62,932 nt of DNA from Nostoc sp. NMS4 (GTDB taxonomy: Bacteria; Cyanobacteriota; Cyanobacteriia; Cyanobacteriales; Nostocaceae), in the NCBI RefSeq assembly GCF_017115095.1, contig NZ_JABXKI010000111.1, positions 29,488 through 92,419 on the forward strand. Direction: 5' to 3'. The position numbers and the translations under genes were made by a program. Under the pieces are notes generated by a model. It saw only the letters and a program-made list of their open reading frames with translations. It was not told the DNA's origin and did not search any database. Positions 35,645 to 43,509 of this stretch are shown here, piece after piece (within the stretch, counting starts at the first letter, position 1; the number at the start of each line of letters is the position of its first letter).

Positions 35645-36019
35645 TCAGGCACTGAGTGATTCCGGTTCTGTACGTGATATTTCCAAAACCCGACGTAACC
35701 AATATGAAGTTTCAAGAGAAGCAGATTGCTTTTGTTCGGCATCCGACCAAATATTGTCCCAGTGGAATAGCCATCGAGTCAACATCCGACCTAAGTCAAC
35801 TAACTCACAGGCTCGGTCAATGTCGTCTGCTTTTACCATGTCGGGTACAGTCCACTCAAGAAAGTACCGACTTTCTTTTACCAGAGTCAGCATCAATTCC
35901 TGCGATGATACCCCAGTCCACAAGGATTGAATTTGCTCAAGGTGTGCAGCAAGATGATGTAAACGGATAGTTACATCATCTTGTACAAAACTCTGCTCTT
36001 TAGAAACAAAATCATTCAT
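35645..36019 (-). CDS. Helical hypothetical protein, 124 residues
   Basis: Helical throughout (VTIRLHHLAAHLEQIQSLWT, ACELVDLGRMLTRWLFHWDN). It is the promoter-distal member of a leftward series (37388 to 35645) and follows the 157-residue gene by 17 bases. No recognised domain. Confidence 0.65.
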   Translation of the reverse strand: MNDFVSKEQSFVQDDVTIRLHHLAAHLEQIQSLWTGVSSQELMLTLVKESRYFLEWTVPDMVKADDIDRACELVDLGRMLTRWLFHWDNIWSDAEQKQSASLETSYWLRRVLEISRTEPESLSA

Positions 36020-36036
36020 TTTTTTGACAATATAAC

Positions 36037-36510
36037 TTATGCTGAAATCTTTTCACTAACAGCTTGATGTATAATTTCTTTCTTTAACGAATCTGCTGCA
36101 ACTGCTGCAATGGTTTCCCAATCTTCTTGTTTTAACAACACCCCAAGCAGTTCGCGCAGTATTTCTCGATTAGAAATGAATTCTTCACCATAAAGCTGAT
36201 CATTTTCCAGAGTAGCAAGTATGTATTCTCTTACCTCTGGTGTCGGTAATCTAAACTTTTCAAGTATCCTTTCTTTTGCAGCAATAACTGCAATTTTCGT
36301 AGCTGTGCCTAAATTCCAATTATTCAGTAGCAACCGCACTTCTCTATTTAGAGAAATACGCAATGTTGTGAAACGTCCCAAAAGTTCTAGATTGCCCATT
36401 AATCCCGCAAATGCTGACCCCCAATCCAATCCAGCCCCAATGTTGCCGCCAACTTTATCCTCAGCTTCAACACTTTTTCTTAAAGATTCTTCATCAAATA
36501 ATTGACTCAT
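36037..36510 (-). CDS. Hypothetical protein, 157 residues
   Basis: The first 45 residues include a glycine-rich stretch (GGNIGAGLDWGSAFAGLMGN); the rest is helical (RVRLL..., AKERILEKFRLPTPEVREYI). No transmembrane segment is obvious. It begins 14 bases after the GNAT-like gene on the same strand, so it is probably cotranscribed. Confidence 0.65.
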   Translation of the reverse strand: MSQLFDEESLRKSVEAEDKVGGNIGAGLDWGSAFAGLMGNLELLGRFTTLRISLNREVRLLLNNWNLGTATKIAVIAAKERILEKFRLPTPEVREYILATLENDQLYGEEFISNREILRELLGVLLKQEDWETIAAVAADSLKKEIIHQAVSEKISA

Positions 36511-36524
36511 TTAGCTTTACTACC

Positions 36525-37097
36525 TCATACAGGAGAACGAAAAACTCCATACTCAAAGTAAACTAGATCGTCATAATCTTCATCTTCTCCCACATCAATC
36601 ATGCCTTGGTTATCATAAAATTCTTCTACTCCCGGTAATGAATGTAACCCTACTCTGCCCTCATAACCTAGCTCTAAACTGCGAGTTCTGGCAAACGCCA
36701 AAAATGCAGTTCCAACACCTTTTAATTTTGGCGGACTTTGGATATATGTCCGATTCCAAGGTGCAGTAGCTATACCGTCAATATATACCAAGCGTTTTCC
36801 CTCTTCTAGACGAGAACCGTGCATTTGGGTTTCAATCAGTAGCAAACCTTGAGTTTCGTCTTCATATTCAATCGCATAGCCTTCGCGGTTTGCTTGTCTA
36901 TTAATGACAAACTCCAGTTTAAACTCCCAGTCCCAAAATTTGTCTGATTGGTCGTGCAGGTTCAATTGTTCTTTCCACTTGTTGGCATAATCATCGACGT
37001 GCTTTTGCAATAGCTCCACTAAATCTGCTTCCACAATCGTGTTATCTTGACCGCAAATTAGTTCTACTTTTGTTCGCATAGCACCAAAATTACCCAT
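36525..37097 (-). CDS. GNAT-like N-acetyltransferase domain protein
   Basis: 190 residues; the start could also be the ATG seven codons in (37079). The C-terminal half has the GNAT signature: a beta strand LVYIDGIATAPWNR, the acetyl-CoA loop LKGVGTAFLAFARTRSLELG, then GLHSLPGVEEFYDNQGM, which corresponds to the last strand and helix with the typical A/P-x-x-F-Y-x-x-x-G-M end. The N-terminal 80 residues are helical and unique. Substrate unknown. It lies downstream of a small RHH-like gene, but it is longer than TacT-type toxins, so a toxin role is speculative. Confidence 0.7.
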   Translation of the reverse strand: MGNFGAMRTKVELICGQDNTIVEADLVELLQKHVDDYANKWKEQLNLHDQSDKFWDWEFKLEFVINRQANREGYAIEYEDETQGLLLIETQMHGSRLEEGKRLVYIDGIATAPWNRTYIQSPPKLKGVGTAFLAFARTRSLELGYEGRVGLHSLPGVEEFYDNQGMIDVGEDEDYDDLVYFEYGVFRSPV

Positions 37098-37118
37098 GAA
37101 CCAATTTTATCAATCCGA

Positions 37119-37388
37119 TCAATCAGCATCATGCTCTGTTTCTTGCAACCAACTTAAAATACTCAGTGCTAATTCCCAGGATTCGCGCCGCTCCCAATTA
37201 GGTAAGTGATTCAGTATGCGTGCAAGTAATATTGCTGGGTTTTCTAATTCTCCGCCACGAGCTGCAACACCATCCCTAACGAGCGCCCCCAAAGTGGCAG
37301 CTTGATTCCCTTTATAGTCAGGCTGTCTCTTAATTTCATCAACAATCCAGTCCGGTACTGTGATTGTTTTAAATCCTGATTTCGGCAT
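37119..37388 (-). CDS. Small possible ribbon-helix-helix protein, 89 residues
   Basis: I chose the ATG at 37388; TTG at 37394 is also possible. The start (FKTITVPDWIVDEIKRQPDY ... ALVRDGVAARG) has a strand then two helices and could be a CopG-type DNA-binding unit. It opens the leftward series and is divergent from the HTH gene at 37519, so the 130-bp gap between them is likely a shared promoter and operator region. Confidence 0.6.
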   Translation of the reverse strand: MPKSGFKTITVPDWIVDEIKRQPDYKGNQAATLGALVRDGVAARGGELENPAILLARILNHLPNWERRESWELALSILSWLQETEHDAD

Positions 37389-37518
37389 ACACAACAGAGA
37401 AATAATATAAAGATAGTACGGCAGTTTACGTTATGTTTGCAAATTGTTATACGGTATGGTACGTTAAACAATGGACTACTCCCACAATAGCTTCACAGAT
37501 AGTAGGAGCGATCGTAGT

Positions 37519-37728
37519 ATGAAAAATATTGGTATTAAGCCAATACATCCTAAAGAATTTAAAAGAGTTCATAATTTCTCGACTTACCAAATGAGTCGTT
37601 TGTCAGGTTACTCAGTCGAGGCACTAAAAAACTGGTTAGCTGATGAAAGTAGCTCCAGATTTGTCGAACCAAAGCCGTATATACTTAACCATTTTGGAGC
37701 GATTCATAATTACTTATTAAGAAGTTAG
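37519..37728 (+). CDS. Small HTH-like protein, 69 residues
   Basis: I chose the ATG at 37519, which has TAGGAG upstream; a longer frame from 37471 exists. The segment FSTYQMSRLSGYSVEALKNW looks like a helix-turn-helix that ends in a tail (HFGAIHNYLLRS) typical of cyanobacterial phage-repressor-like proteins. A terminator follows at 37765-37785. Confidence 0.6.
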   Translation: MKNIGIKPIHPKEFKRVHNFSTYQMSRLSGYSVEALKNWLADESSSRFVEPKPYILNHFGAIHNYLLRS

Positions 37729-37764
37729 TGTTTCCCAAACACTAAGCCATTAGAAAAACCCTCC

Positions 37765-37785
37765 CCACCAGTCGGTGGTTTTTTT
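37765..37785 (+). terminator. Intrinsic terminator
   Basis: CCACC-AGTC-GGTGG stem followed by seven T's. It isolates the 37519 gene from the module that begins with the 11-bp repeat array. Confidence 0.85.
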
Positions 37786-37805
37786 ATTATTAGTATTAGC
37801 AGTAC

Positions 37806-37893
37806 CGGAATTCAATCGGAACTCAACCGGAACTCAACCGGAACTCAGTCGGAACTCAATCGGAATTCAACCGGAACTCAGTCGGAACTCTAG
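37806..37893 (+). repeat. Left 11-bp tandem repeat array, 8 units
   Basis: Eight consecutive units of consensus CGGAACTCAAC (variants end AAT, AGT, or have ATTC for ACTC). One unit is about one DNA turn, so all copies face the same side of the helix, as in iterons and centromere sites. The array lies directly before the ribosome site of 37906. The same motif appears inverted at 42626-42680. Confidence 0.95.
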
Positions 37894-37905
37894 GAGCCGA
37901 AACCA

Positions 37906-38208
37906 TTGCTAATTCAGGGAAGCTGTGTAGTTGAAGAATTGTTAACACGAGAGGAGGCAGCCAGACAATTGGAGCCATCAGTTGGAATTAGACAGTTCCA
38001 AAAGTATCTAGACTTAGCTTCTTTATACTTGCCAGAATTTGAAGATTTTCGGGACGAAGATAATGGAGGGCTAAACGGACGAGCGAAGTTGACAAACTGG
38101 CACTTACCTGTGCTTCAAAGAATTAGAAGTTACGTTTTAACCAAAGGTTCTTTGAAGAAGGTGGCAATTGAATTAAAAAATCACCCCGAAAAGTTTTCAG
38201 GAGCCTAA
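37906..38208 (+). CDS. Putative HTH DNA-binding protein, first gene of the repeat-bounded module
   Basis: 100 residues from a TTG start with AGGAG nine bases upstream. The sequence LLTREEAARQLEPSVGIRQF ... QKYLDLASLYLPEFEDF and LKKVAIELKNHPEKFSG resembles MerR-like or excisionase-like winged HTH units. It is immediately downstream of the 11-bp array, so it is the best candidate for the protein that binds it. It is coupled to the next gene (stop and start are adjacent). Confidence 0.65.
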   Translation: MLIQGSCVVEELLTREEAARQLEPSVGIRQFQKYLDLASLYLPEFEDFRDEDNGGLNGRAKLTNWHLPVLQRIRSYVLTKGSLKKVAIELKNHPEKFSGA

Positions 38209-38787
38209 ATGATGATTGTTAAAGAATTTGCACAAGCTCTCAACAAAGTACAAGGATTGGTAGTTGATGAGCTGCGCCGTCAATATCCAGAGCAAAAATG
38301 GACGGTCGATTCACAAGTTCCAGAGGAGATTTTAGCTAGATTTCGAGACATTACCAATAGTGAGAAATTACAACCTCAACAATCACCTATAGCAGATATA
38401 CCCGAAGCCACAATCACCAAAGCTGATGAGGCAATTCAACAAGCCTCATACAAGTTGACTGCGGCTGATAAAGAGACTATTTCTGGTGCTATAGCTGTTC
38501 AAAATGAGCAATCTAAGATTTTGGGTGCATCAACTGGTGTCACAGGAGCTTTGTTGTTCATGGAATCCTTGATTGGAGCCAAAGGGACGGTGTTGGATGC
38601 CTTTGCTGAACAATCCATGTTGGAAGTTGATAACCAGATTACCGAGATAGATCAGAGTTTGATTAATTTGGCAGAAGAAGCCTCAACAAGACTGGGGGAG
38701 TCGATCAGAAAAAAGGAACAACTCAAAGTACGACTCAATTCGTTACGGGAGAGAGTTTCTTCGATGGGGACACAGATCCGATTTTAG
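38209..38787 (+). CDS. Helical coiled-coil protein of the module
   Basis: 192 residues; AGGAG is 5 bases before the first ATG. Residues about 95-135 (AVQNEQSKILGASTGVTGALLFMESLIGAK) include a glycine/alanine-rich moderately hydrophobic stretch; 140-185 is a coiled coil (TEIDQSLINLAEEASTRLGE, IRKKEQLKVRLNSLRERV). Tight packing behind the HTH gene implies cotranslation. An adaptor between DNA-bound protein and membrane components is a guess. Confidence 0.68.
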   Translation: MMIVKEFAQALNKVQGLVVDELRRQYPEQKWTVDSQVPEEILARFRDITNSEKLQPQQSPIADIPEATITKADEAIQQASYKLTAADKETISGAIAVQNEQSKILGASTGVTGALLFMESLIGAKGTVLDAFAEQSMLEVDNQITEIDQSLINLAEEASTRLGESIRKKEQLKVRLNSLRERVSSMGTQIRF

Positions 38788-38801
38788 AAGCTTATAAAAC
38801 A

Positions 38802-39074
38802 GTGGCAGCATTGCTACAGATCCAAAATGAAACTGTTGCCACTGTTGCCCAAATCCGATTACTTCAAGAGCTATTAACTCATCAAAAGAAAAATCAGGAT
38901 ATGGATATTCTCAGTACGGGATTGTTTGCTACTTCAGTTATTGGCGCTTTAGGTGGTAGTGCATATATCGTTAGTAGCGTTGTCGCTACTGGATTAATTG
39001 GTAGCGGGATATTCATTCCCTTGGCATTACTTGTTGGTGCAGGATTGACATTTCTGAGACGGGCATCAAAGTAA
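38802..39074 (+). CDS. Small membrane protein of the module
   Basis: 90 residues from a GTG at 38802; the frame is open further upstream without a good start. A helical N-terminus (IQNETVATVAQIRLLQELLT) is followed by a transmembrane hairpin (about 40-60 and 65-83, glycine-rich). The GTTTCA array starts right after its stop. Confidence 0.6.
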   Translation: MAALLQIQNETVATVAQIRLLQELLTHQKKNQDMDILSTGLFATSVIGALGGSAYIVSSVVATGLIGSGIFIPLALLVGAGLTFLRRASK

Positions 39075-39085
39075 CAGTGATGGGT

Positions 39086-39475
39086 GAGAGTGTTTCATCC
39101 AACTGTTTCACAGCACTGTTTCATGAAACTGTTTCAACGGTTTCATCAGTGTTTCAGGCTCGTGAAACAGCATGAAACAGCATTCCCCCGCGTGAAACAT
39201 CAAATGTGAAACATGAAACACCAGCTAATTTCTTGCTGGAAAGCCGTTATGAAGGGTAGTGTTTCATCCAACCGTTTCACAAAACTGTTTCACGAAACTG
39301 TTTCAACGGTTTCATCAATGTTTCAGGGCGTGAAACAGCATTCCCCCAGCGTGAAACATGAAACACCAGTTAATTCCTTGCTCGAAAACCGTTATGGGTG
39401 GGAGTGTTTCATAAAACTGTTTCACAGCAATGTTTCAATGGTTTCATAAGTGTTTCAGGATCGTAAAACATGGGA
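39086..39475. repeat. GTTTCA/TGAAAC array, about 26 hexamers in three larger units
   Basis: By eye there are 17 GTTTCA on the plus strand and 9 TGAAAC. They are arranged in three tandem imperfect units starting near 39077, 39251 and 39396 (about 174, 145 and 78 bp). In the first two, forward motifs come first and reverse motifs follow, with shared spacers such as GCATTCCCCC and CCGTTAT. Several copies extend to TGTTTCAC / GTGAAACA, the half-site of the ParB-parS palindrome TGTTTCACGTGAAACA. The array has no coding potential that I trust and is the centre of the module. Confidence 0.92.
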
Positions 39476-39514
39476 AAAATTTGTACTAAGAACGCGCTAT
39501 AGCACAGCAGTTTC

Positions 39515-39922
39515 ATGTATAAAAAACAACTGTACTTAGCTTTGGCTGGTGTTGGCATTTGCATATTGCCTGTAATCATCCCCTTAGTACCCAAGTTGGG
39601 GACTTATGCAGAGCTTCAACGGCTAAAAGCCTCAGAAGAACTAGAACGTTCGCGCATAGAAGAACGGGCAAAAACCAGTGATGCCTTGTATGAGGCGGGA
39701 GTGATGCCCACAAGTCGCAAGTTGAGAATTACCAATTACTTTGATAGCGCTAAACGCAATCCCAGACCAGACACAACCTTTTATCAAGATGATGAGATTA
39801 TTGATGTTTTTGACGCAACGGGTAGGTGTATTGGGCGGATTGAAGAAGGAATTTGGAAGTGGAAGCACAAAGCTAAAGGTATTTGTAAAAGCGTTCAAAA
39901 TATCAAACAAAGTAGGAGTTAG
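39515..39922 (+). CDS. Membrane-anchored protein of the module, 135 residues
   Basis: One N-terminal transmembrane helix (LYLALAGVGICILPVIIPLV) followed by a coiled stretch (ELQRLKASEELERSRIEERA) and a small soluble domain ending in a basic tail (GIWKWKHKAKGICKSVQNIK). The basic tail could contact DNA. The stop codon lies within the ribosome site of the next gene. Function unknown. Confidence 0.7.
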   Translation: MYKKQLYLALAGVGICILPVIIPLVPKLGTYAELQRLKASEELERSRIEERAKTSDALYEAGVMPTSRKLRITNYFDSAKRNPRPDTTFYQDDEIIDVFDATGRCIGRIEEGIWKWKHKAKGICKSVQNIKQSRS

Positions 39923-39924
39923 TA

Positions 39925-40632
39925 ATGGGATTAGGTGCAGAAAGTAGTAGTACTAGCAACAGCGATAGTAAACCCAAAGATAAGAAGCGATCGCTTGGTG
40001 AAATCATCGATTTTTGTGCCAAGGCTGTAGTGATGATTGTCGGTTTACCCATTAGGGCTGCCGCCGCGATTGTCAATCAGTTTGTTGCTAACGGTGGTGC
40101 GGGTCGTGCATTAGTTGGCGGGATTTTATTTATCGGCGGTTCCATAATCAGTGCTGATTCAACTTGGCAATTAATCTTTACTGGGCCGCCTGTTTTACCC
40201 TGGTTTGAGCCGGCTTGGAATTGGCTAAATGTGCCGTTTGCACTGTTCAACCCGTTTTTTTACCTTGCATTCATAATTTCTGTAGGCGTTCAGGTAATCG
40301 AAGCCCACGCCCTACGCGGTAAGAACCCAGATTCCGCACGACGGGAACTTCAAGACCACATGGTTTATGAGCTTGAAACCAAGCCTAGTGGCAAGATTGA
40401 CTTGGTAGGTCAACTCTGGGCGGACTACAAAACCGCAGGTATACGCGATCGCTCTAGTGCAGGGCTAGTTGTGATTGCGGTTTGGGCATTCGATATTGTC
40501 ACCACCTTTGCCGCTCGTAACCCATTTGAATTTACAGCCCCATTCATGATTTTGGGGTGCATCTTATTTAACATCGGCACAATGATGGCAGGTGAAATTG
40601 GGTTTGCCATCTGGCGGTTGACCAAAGATTAA
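39925..40632 (+). CDS. Polytopic membrane protein of the module, 235 residues
   Basis: AGGAG lies 6 bases upstream. The polar N-terminus is followed by hydrophobic segments at about 30-50, 58-75, 100-125, 175-195 and 205-225 (for example IDFCAKAVVMIVGLPIRAAA, AFDIVTTFAARNPFEFTAPF), so four or five membrane passes. A cytoplasmic loop (RGKNPDSARRELQDHMVYEL) precedes the final pair. It may be the membrane platform for the ATPase encoded next. Confidence 0.75.
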   Translation: MGLGAESSSTSNSDSKPKDKKRSLGEIIDFCAKAVVMIVGLPIRAAAAIVNQFVANGGAGRALVGGILFIGGSIISADSTWQLIFTGPPVLPWFEPAWNWLNVPFALFNPFFYLAFIISVGVQVIEAHALRGKNPDSARRELQDHMVYELETKPSGKIDLVGQLWADYKTAGIRDRSSAGLVVIAVWAFDIVTTFAARNPFEFTAPFMILGCILFNIGTMMAGEIGFAIWRLTKD

Positions 40633-40636
40633 AACC

Positions 40637-40672
40637 AGTGCCGCTCAACAACTCTCTACATTGAGCGGCACT
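40637..40672 (+). other. Perfect 12-bp stem-loop between 39925 and 40698 genes
   Basis: AGTGCCGCTCAA and TTGAGCGGCACT pair around a 12-base loop, with no T-run after it. It may tune read-through or protect the upstream mRNA end. Confidence 0.85.
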
Positions 40673-40697
40673 CACTACTTAACAGGGCATTTGTTTT

Positions 40698-42614
40698 ATG
40701 CAAAGTAACAATATCCCAAAAATTACAACTAAAGAAACTGAACATTTACGCGAATCATATCCTAGCTTGTCTCACTTGGAAGCTGGAAATATTGCCCAAT
40801 GGCTGCAAGAGAGAAAAGATGGATTATTTGAAATGGCACGGGCATCTGAGAACGAAGCAGACATGACCCGTGTACTTGGTTTGTTGGCTTCTGGGATAGG
40901 AGTGGTTTGTTATGCGGTCAACCCTTTGGCTATAGTTGGTGGTTTAATTGGCGGTGCTGCGTGGCTATGGTTTGTTGTCGAACACTCCAACCGCACTAAA
41001 GAAATTGCCCCCTTGCCTTTTGTGCGTGGTAATTTTGTAGACGCTCTAGCTCGTGCTGGAGATTATGATGCTAGGAGCAATTATCAAGCGGATCATCTTG
41101 CTAATACCGTTAAATTCCTAGAACGACAATCAGCAGAAGAGTACACCTTTCTTCATGCTGAGTTTGAAAATATTGTCCAATATTTAACCCAAGTTGAACC
41201 AGGAAAACGTTTTTATGCTTATCGCTGGATGTTTGGCTGGTTTGGCAAGCTTTTGGGTCGTCAGCTACCTACTTATCAAAGTATGGCTCTCCATTTACAA
41301 GATGTGACGATTGACAGTCGGGTGAATTTGTCAGAGATAAGTGCTATTGCACAAGCTCAAACCCAGTTACCACCCACCGTAGATATTAAGCAGTTTCAAT
41401 CACCGACTGTAGATATTGGGAAGATGAACCAAGCTGCGGAGCTTTCTAGACCCACAGAGTTACAGCCATCTTCCTCTGATGGGCTTGTACCAGACGCTAT
41501 AATTAATCTCCCTTTGACTAATAGAGCAAACGCAGTCATCGCTGCTTTAACGAAAAGTGGTTTTCAAGTAGAAGATATGATGAGTTCTCAAGTGATAGCG
41601 ATCGCTGGTACTCAGCGAGGTGGCAAGGGAACCTTAGCAGCAATCTTAGCAACATTATCAACTGCACTTGACCCTGGATTGAATACCCAATACTTTACAG
41701 CTGGGGTGGACGTTTACCCCTTTGCTTGCAACTTGACCTCTGCCCTTAAGTACCCGGATCAAGATGCGGATGGGGCTGATGAACTCGTCGCTCGTGATTT
41801 ATTGAAATTTCTTAAGGGTTTAGATGGAAGCGAACCTTACTCCCATAAAAATTTACTGCTAGTAATTGATGAGGCGATGCGGTTGTTGTCATTGTTGGAG
41901 GAGAGCGATCGCACCTGGGCGATTCAATATTTACTTTCTCGCTTCGCTAAGTCTGGTGGTACATTAATTATCGTATTGCATGGTTCTAACCTGACAAGCG
42001 TGGTCGGTAAAGCTACGGCTGGACTGGCAGATACCTTTAAGCAATCGGTTAACTTTATTGGCTGTGTAGCTGTTGCGGTTAGCGCTGGTGGTCTACGCAA
42101 AATGAATGTCGCTAGTGGAGAATATTTCAAAGCCAACCCTAATAACTTTGGAGAACCTGTTAGTGGTGGCAACTTGGGCATGATTCCCGAATGGCTAAAG
42201 ACCCATTTGCACCCAGGCAATGGGCAACCAGATCCAGCTAGAACATTACTTCAATTCTTCCCAGAATTAGTTCAACAGCATGAAAAGGCAGTCATACCTA
42301 CAGGGGAGAAAATTGCACCATCGGACGCAGTTAATCATCTGGAGTCCATTTTTTCAAAGCCTTATCAAGAAGTGGAATTTCTGGAAGTAGAAGAGAGTAG
42401 TATTTCTGAGGCTGATTTAGAACAGATTGTGGCGATCGTTGCGGCTACTGCTAGTCCTCCAACTTCTTTTGCAGCTATCAGAAACAGCCGCAAGTGGGGC
42501 GACGAGAAAAAGAGTGTTCTTTACTTGAGAAATGCCTTGTCACAATTGATTGACAGTAACCGATTATGCGGAAATGAGAAAGATGGTTTCAGCGTTTTTA
42601 ATATTAACCAGTAA
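40698..42614 (+). CDS. Membrane-associated P-loop ATPase, possible DNA pump
   Basis: 638 residues. Two transmembrane helices at about 55-95 (VLGLLASGIGVVCYAV, LAIVGGLIGGAAWLWFVV). A Walker A of unusual form, AIAGTQRGGKGT (about 302-313, with GKGT rather than GKST), and Walker B LLLVIDEAM (about 388-396), followed by a sensor-like strand TLIIVLHGSN. The C-terminal 80 residues look like a winged helix (SFAAIRNSRKWGDEKKSVLY, LRNALSQLI). N-terminal membrane anchors, a P-loop motor and a C-terminal winged helix are the plan of FtsK/SpoIIIE and coupling-protein DNA translocases; I infer this by layout, not by clear family match. The inverted 11-bp array follows its stop by 11 bases. Confidence 0.75.
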   Translation: MQSNNIPKITTKETEHLRESYPSLSHLEAGNIAQWLQERKDGLFEMARASENEADMTRVLGLLASGIGVVCYAVNPLAIVGGLIGGAAWLWFVVEHSNRTKEIAPLPFVRGNFVDALARAGDYDARSNYQADHLANTVKFLERQSAEEYTFLHAEFENIVQYLTQVEPGKRFYAYRWMFGWFGKLLGRQLPTYQSMALHLQDVTIDSRVNLSEISAIAQAQTQLPPTVDIKQFQSPTVDIGKMNQAAELSRPTELQPSSSDGLVPDAIINLPLTNRANAVIAALTKSGFQVEDMMSSQVIAIAGTQRGGKGTLAAILATLSTALDPGLNTQYFTAGVDVYPFACNLTSALKYPDQDADGADELVARDLLKFLKGLDGSEPYSHKNLLLVIDEAMRLLSLLEESDRTWAIQYLLSRFAKSGGTLIIVLHGSNLTSVVGKATAGLADTFKQSVNFIGCVAVAVSAGGLRKMNVASGEYFKANPNNFGEPVSGGNLGMIPEWLKTHLHPGNGQPDPARTLLQFFPELVQQHEKAVIPTGEKIAPSDAVNHLESIFSKPYQEVEFLEVEESSISEADLEQIVAIVAATASPPTSFAAIRNSRKWGDEKKSVLYLRNALSQLIDSNRLCGNEKDGFSVFNINQ

Positions 42615-42625
42615 AATTCGTCACA

Positions 42626-42680
42626 GTTCCCGTTGAGTTCCCGTTGAGTTCCGGTCGAGTTCCGGTCGAGTTCCGGTATT
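42626..42680 (-). repeat. Right 11-bp tandem repeat array, 5 units, inverted
   Basis: Five units of GTTCCGGTCGA/GTTCCCGTTGA, the reverse complement of the left array's GTTGAGTTCCG phase. The array closes the module on the side opposite to 37806-37893. Confidence 0.92.
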
Positions 42681-42785
42681 CTTACATCTTCAAATACGGC
42701 TGAAAAATAGAGTCTTTTTATTTCTCCAGCAAGACTTAATTTTTCTAAACATTTTCTGGAATGTCGAAGCATAGGAAGTTTAAAA

Positions 42786-43121
42786 ATGAGTGATAAATTA
42801 ACCACAGCATTGCAAAAATTAGCCATAAGTCCAGTTAAGCAAGACAGATTGGCTATCGAACGCTTAGAAAAACAGTACGGCGCTTCTTTACTAGAAATTA
42901 CCAATGAGCTTGAAAATTATGCCATAGTCCATCAATCCATATCGGACGAAAGGGCTAAACCCAAAAATCAGTTGATTATCGTTTGCTGTTATGGCTGTCT
43001 TTGGGGTGCAGTTATCGGAATTGCGACGTTGTTTATTAAGCCCGGTGTGACTGTGGCGGCAATTGGGTTGGGTTTTACTGCCGGGGTGTCTGGGAAATTG
43101 CTGGTTCAAAAAGGGGAATAA
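42786..43121 (+). CDS. Small membrane protein downstream of the module
   Basis: 111 residues. The soluble N-terminus (QKLAISPVKQDRLAIERLEK) is followed by two transmembrane segments (about 60-78 and 82-103: LIIVCCYGCLWGAVIGIATL, VTVAAIGLGFTAGVSGKLLV). It lies past the right array but may belong to the same system. Function unknown. Confidence 0.65.
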   Translation: MSDKLTTALQKLAISPVKQDRLAIERLEKQYGASLLEITNELENYAIVHQSISDERAKPKNQLIIVCCYGCLWGAVIGIATLFIKPGVTVAAIGLGFTAGVSGKLLVQKGE

Positions 43122-43239
43122 ATCAAAGTAGGTGAAGATGGTTTTTAATTGTTTAGCTGAACTCTTAGATTCTTTGGAGTAAATATGTCTTGGTCGAAAT
43201 CAATTTCCTTAGATGTTGCTAACAAGCTTTTTGACTTAG

Positions 43240-43369
43240 AAGATTGGAGATCGATCGCAGATTGCAGATTGAGTGTTTTGGTACAAGCCCAGCAGGAAAG
43301 TGGACGGAATAAATCTCAAAGACGCTCGTGGAATCGCTTTCCGCGCCGCTTACGTCAATCTCAAATCTT
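43240..43369 (+). repeat. MITE-like dispersed repeat, copy 1
   Basis: It carries GAAGATTGGAGA at one end and TCTCAAATCTTC at the other, and shares GGTACAAGCCCAGCAG, GGAATAAATCT, AGACGCT and CGCTTTCCGCG with the reverse complement of 52009-52140. It lies just past the truncated end of the beta-lactamase fragment, with further short repeats of CAATCTCAAATCT / CAATCTGCAATC up to about 43430. An ORF of 149 codons across it is an artefact. Confidence 0.75.
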
Positions 43370-43509
43370 CAAGCTGCATCCAAAAGTAGGTGCAGTCAAT
43401 CTCAAATCTACAATCGGCAATCTGCAATCCGTTGACGTAATTGGGGTTTCTTTTGAGCAGAATGAATTAGAAGATGGTTGTCTTACCAAGCATGAACATA
43501 AGACCATAA

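Noticed and set aside
37806..37893. CRISPR array
   Set aside because: Units are 11 bp and contiguous with no spacers; there are no cas genes.
39213..39449. 78-codon frame across the GTTTCA array
   Set aside because: The product is just a translation of the repeat (VSSNRFTKLFHETVST), with no independent support.
42521..42904. 127-codon minus-strand frame
   Set aside because: It crosses the right 11-bp array and is antisense to the ATPase end and the next gene.
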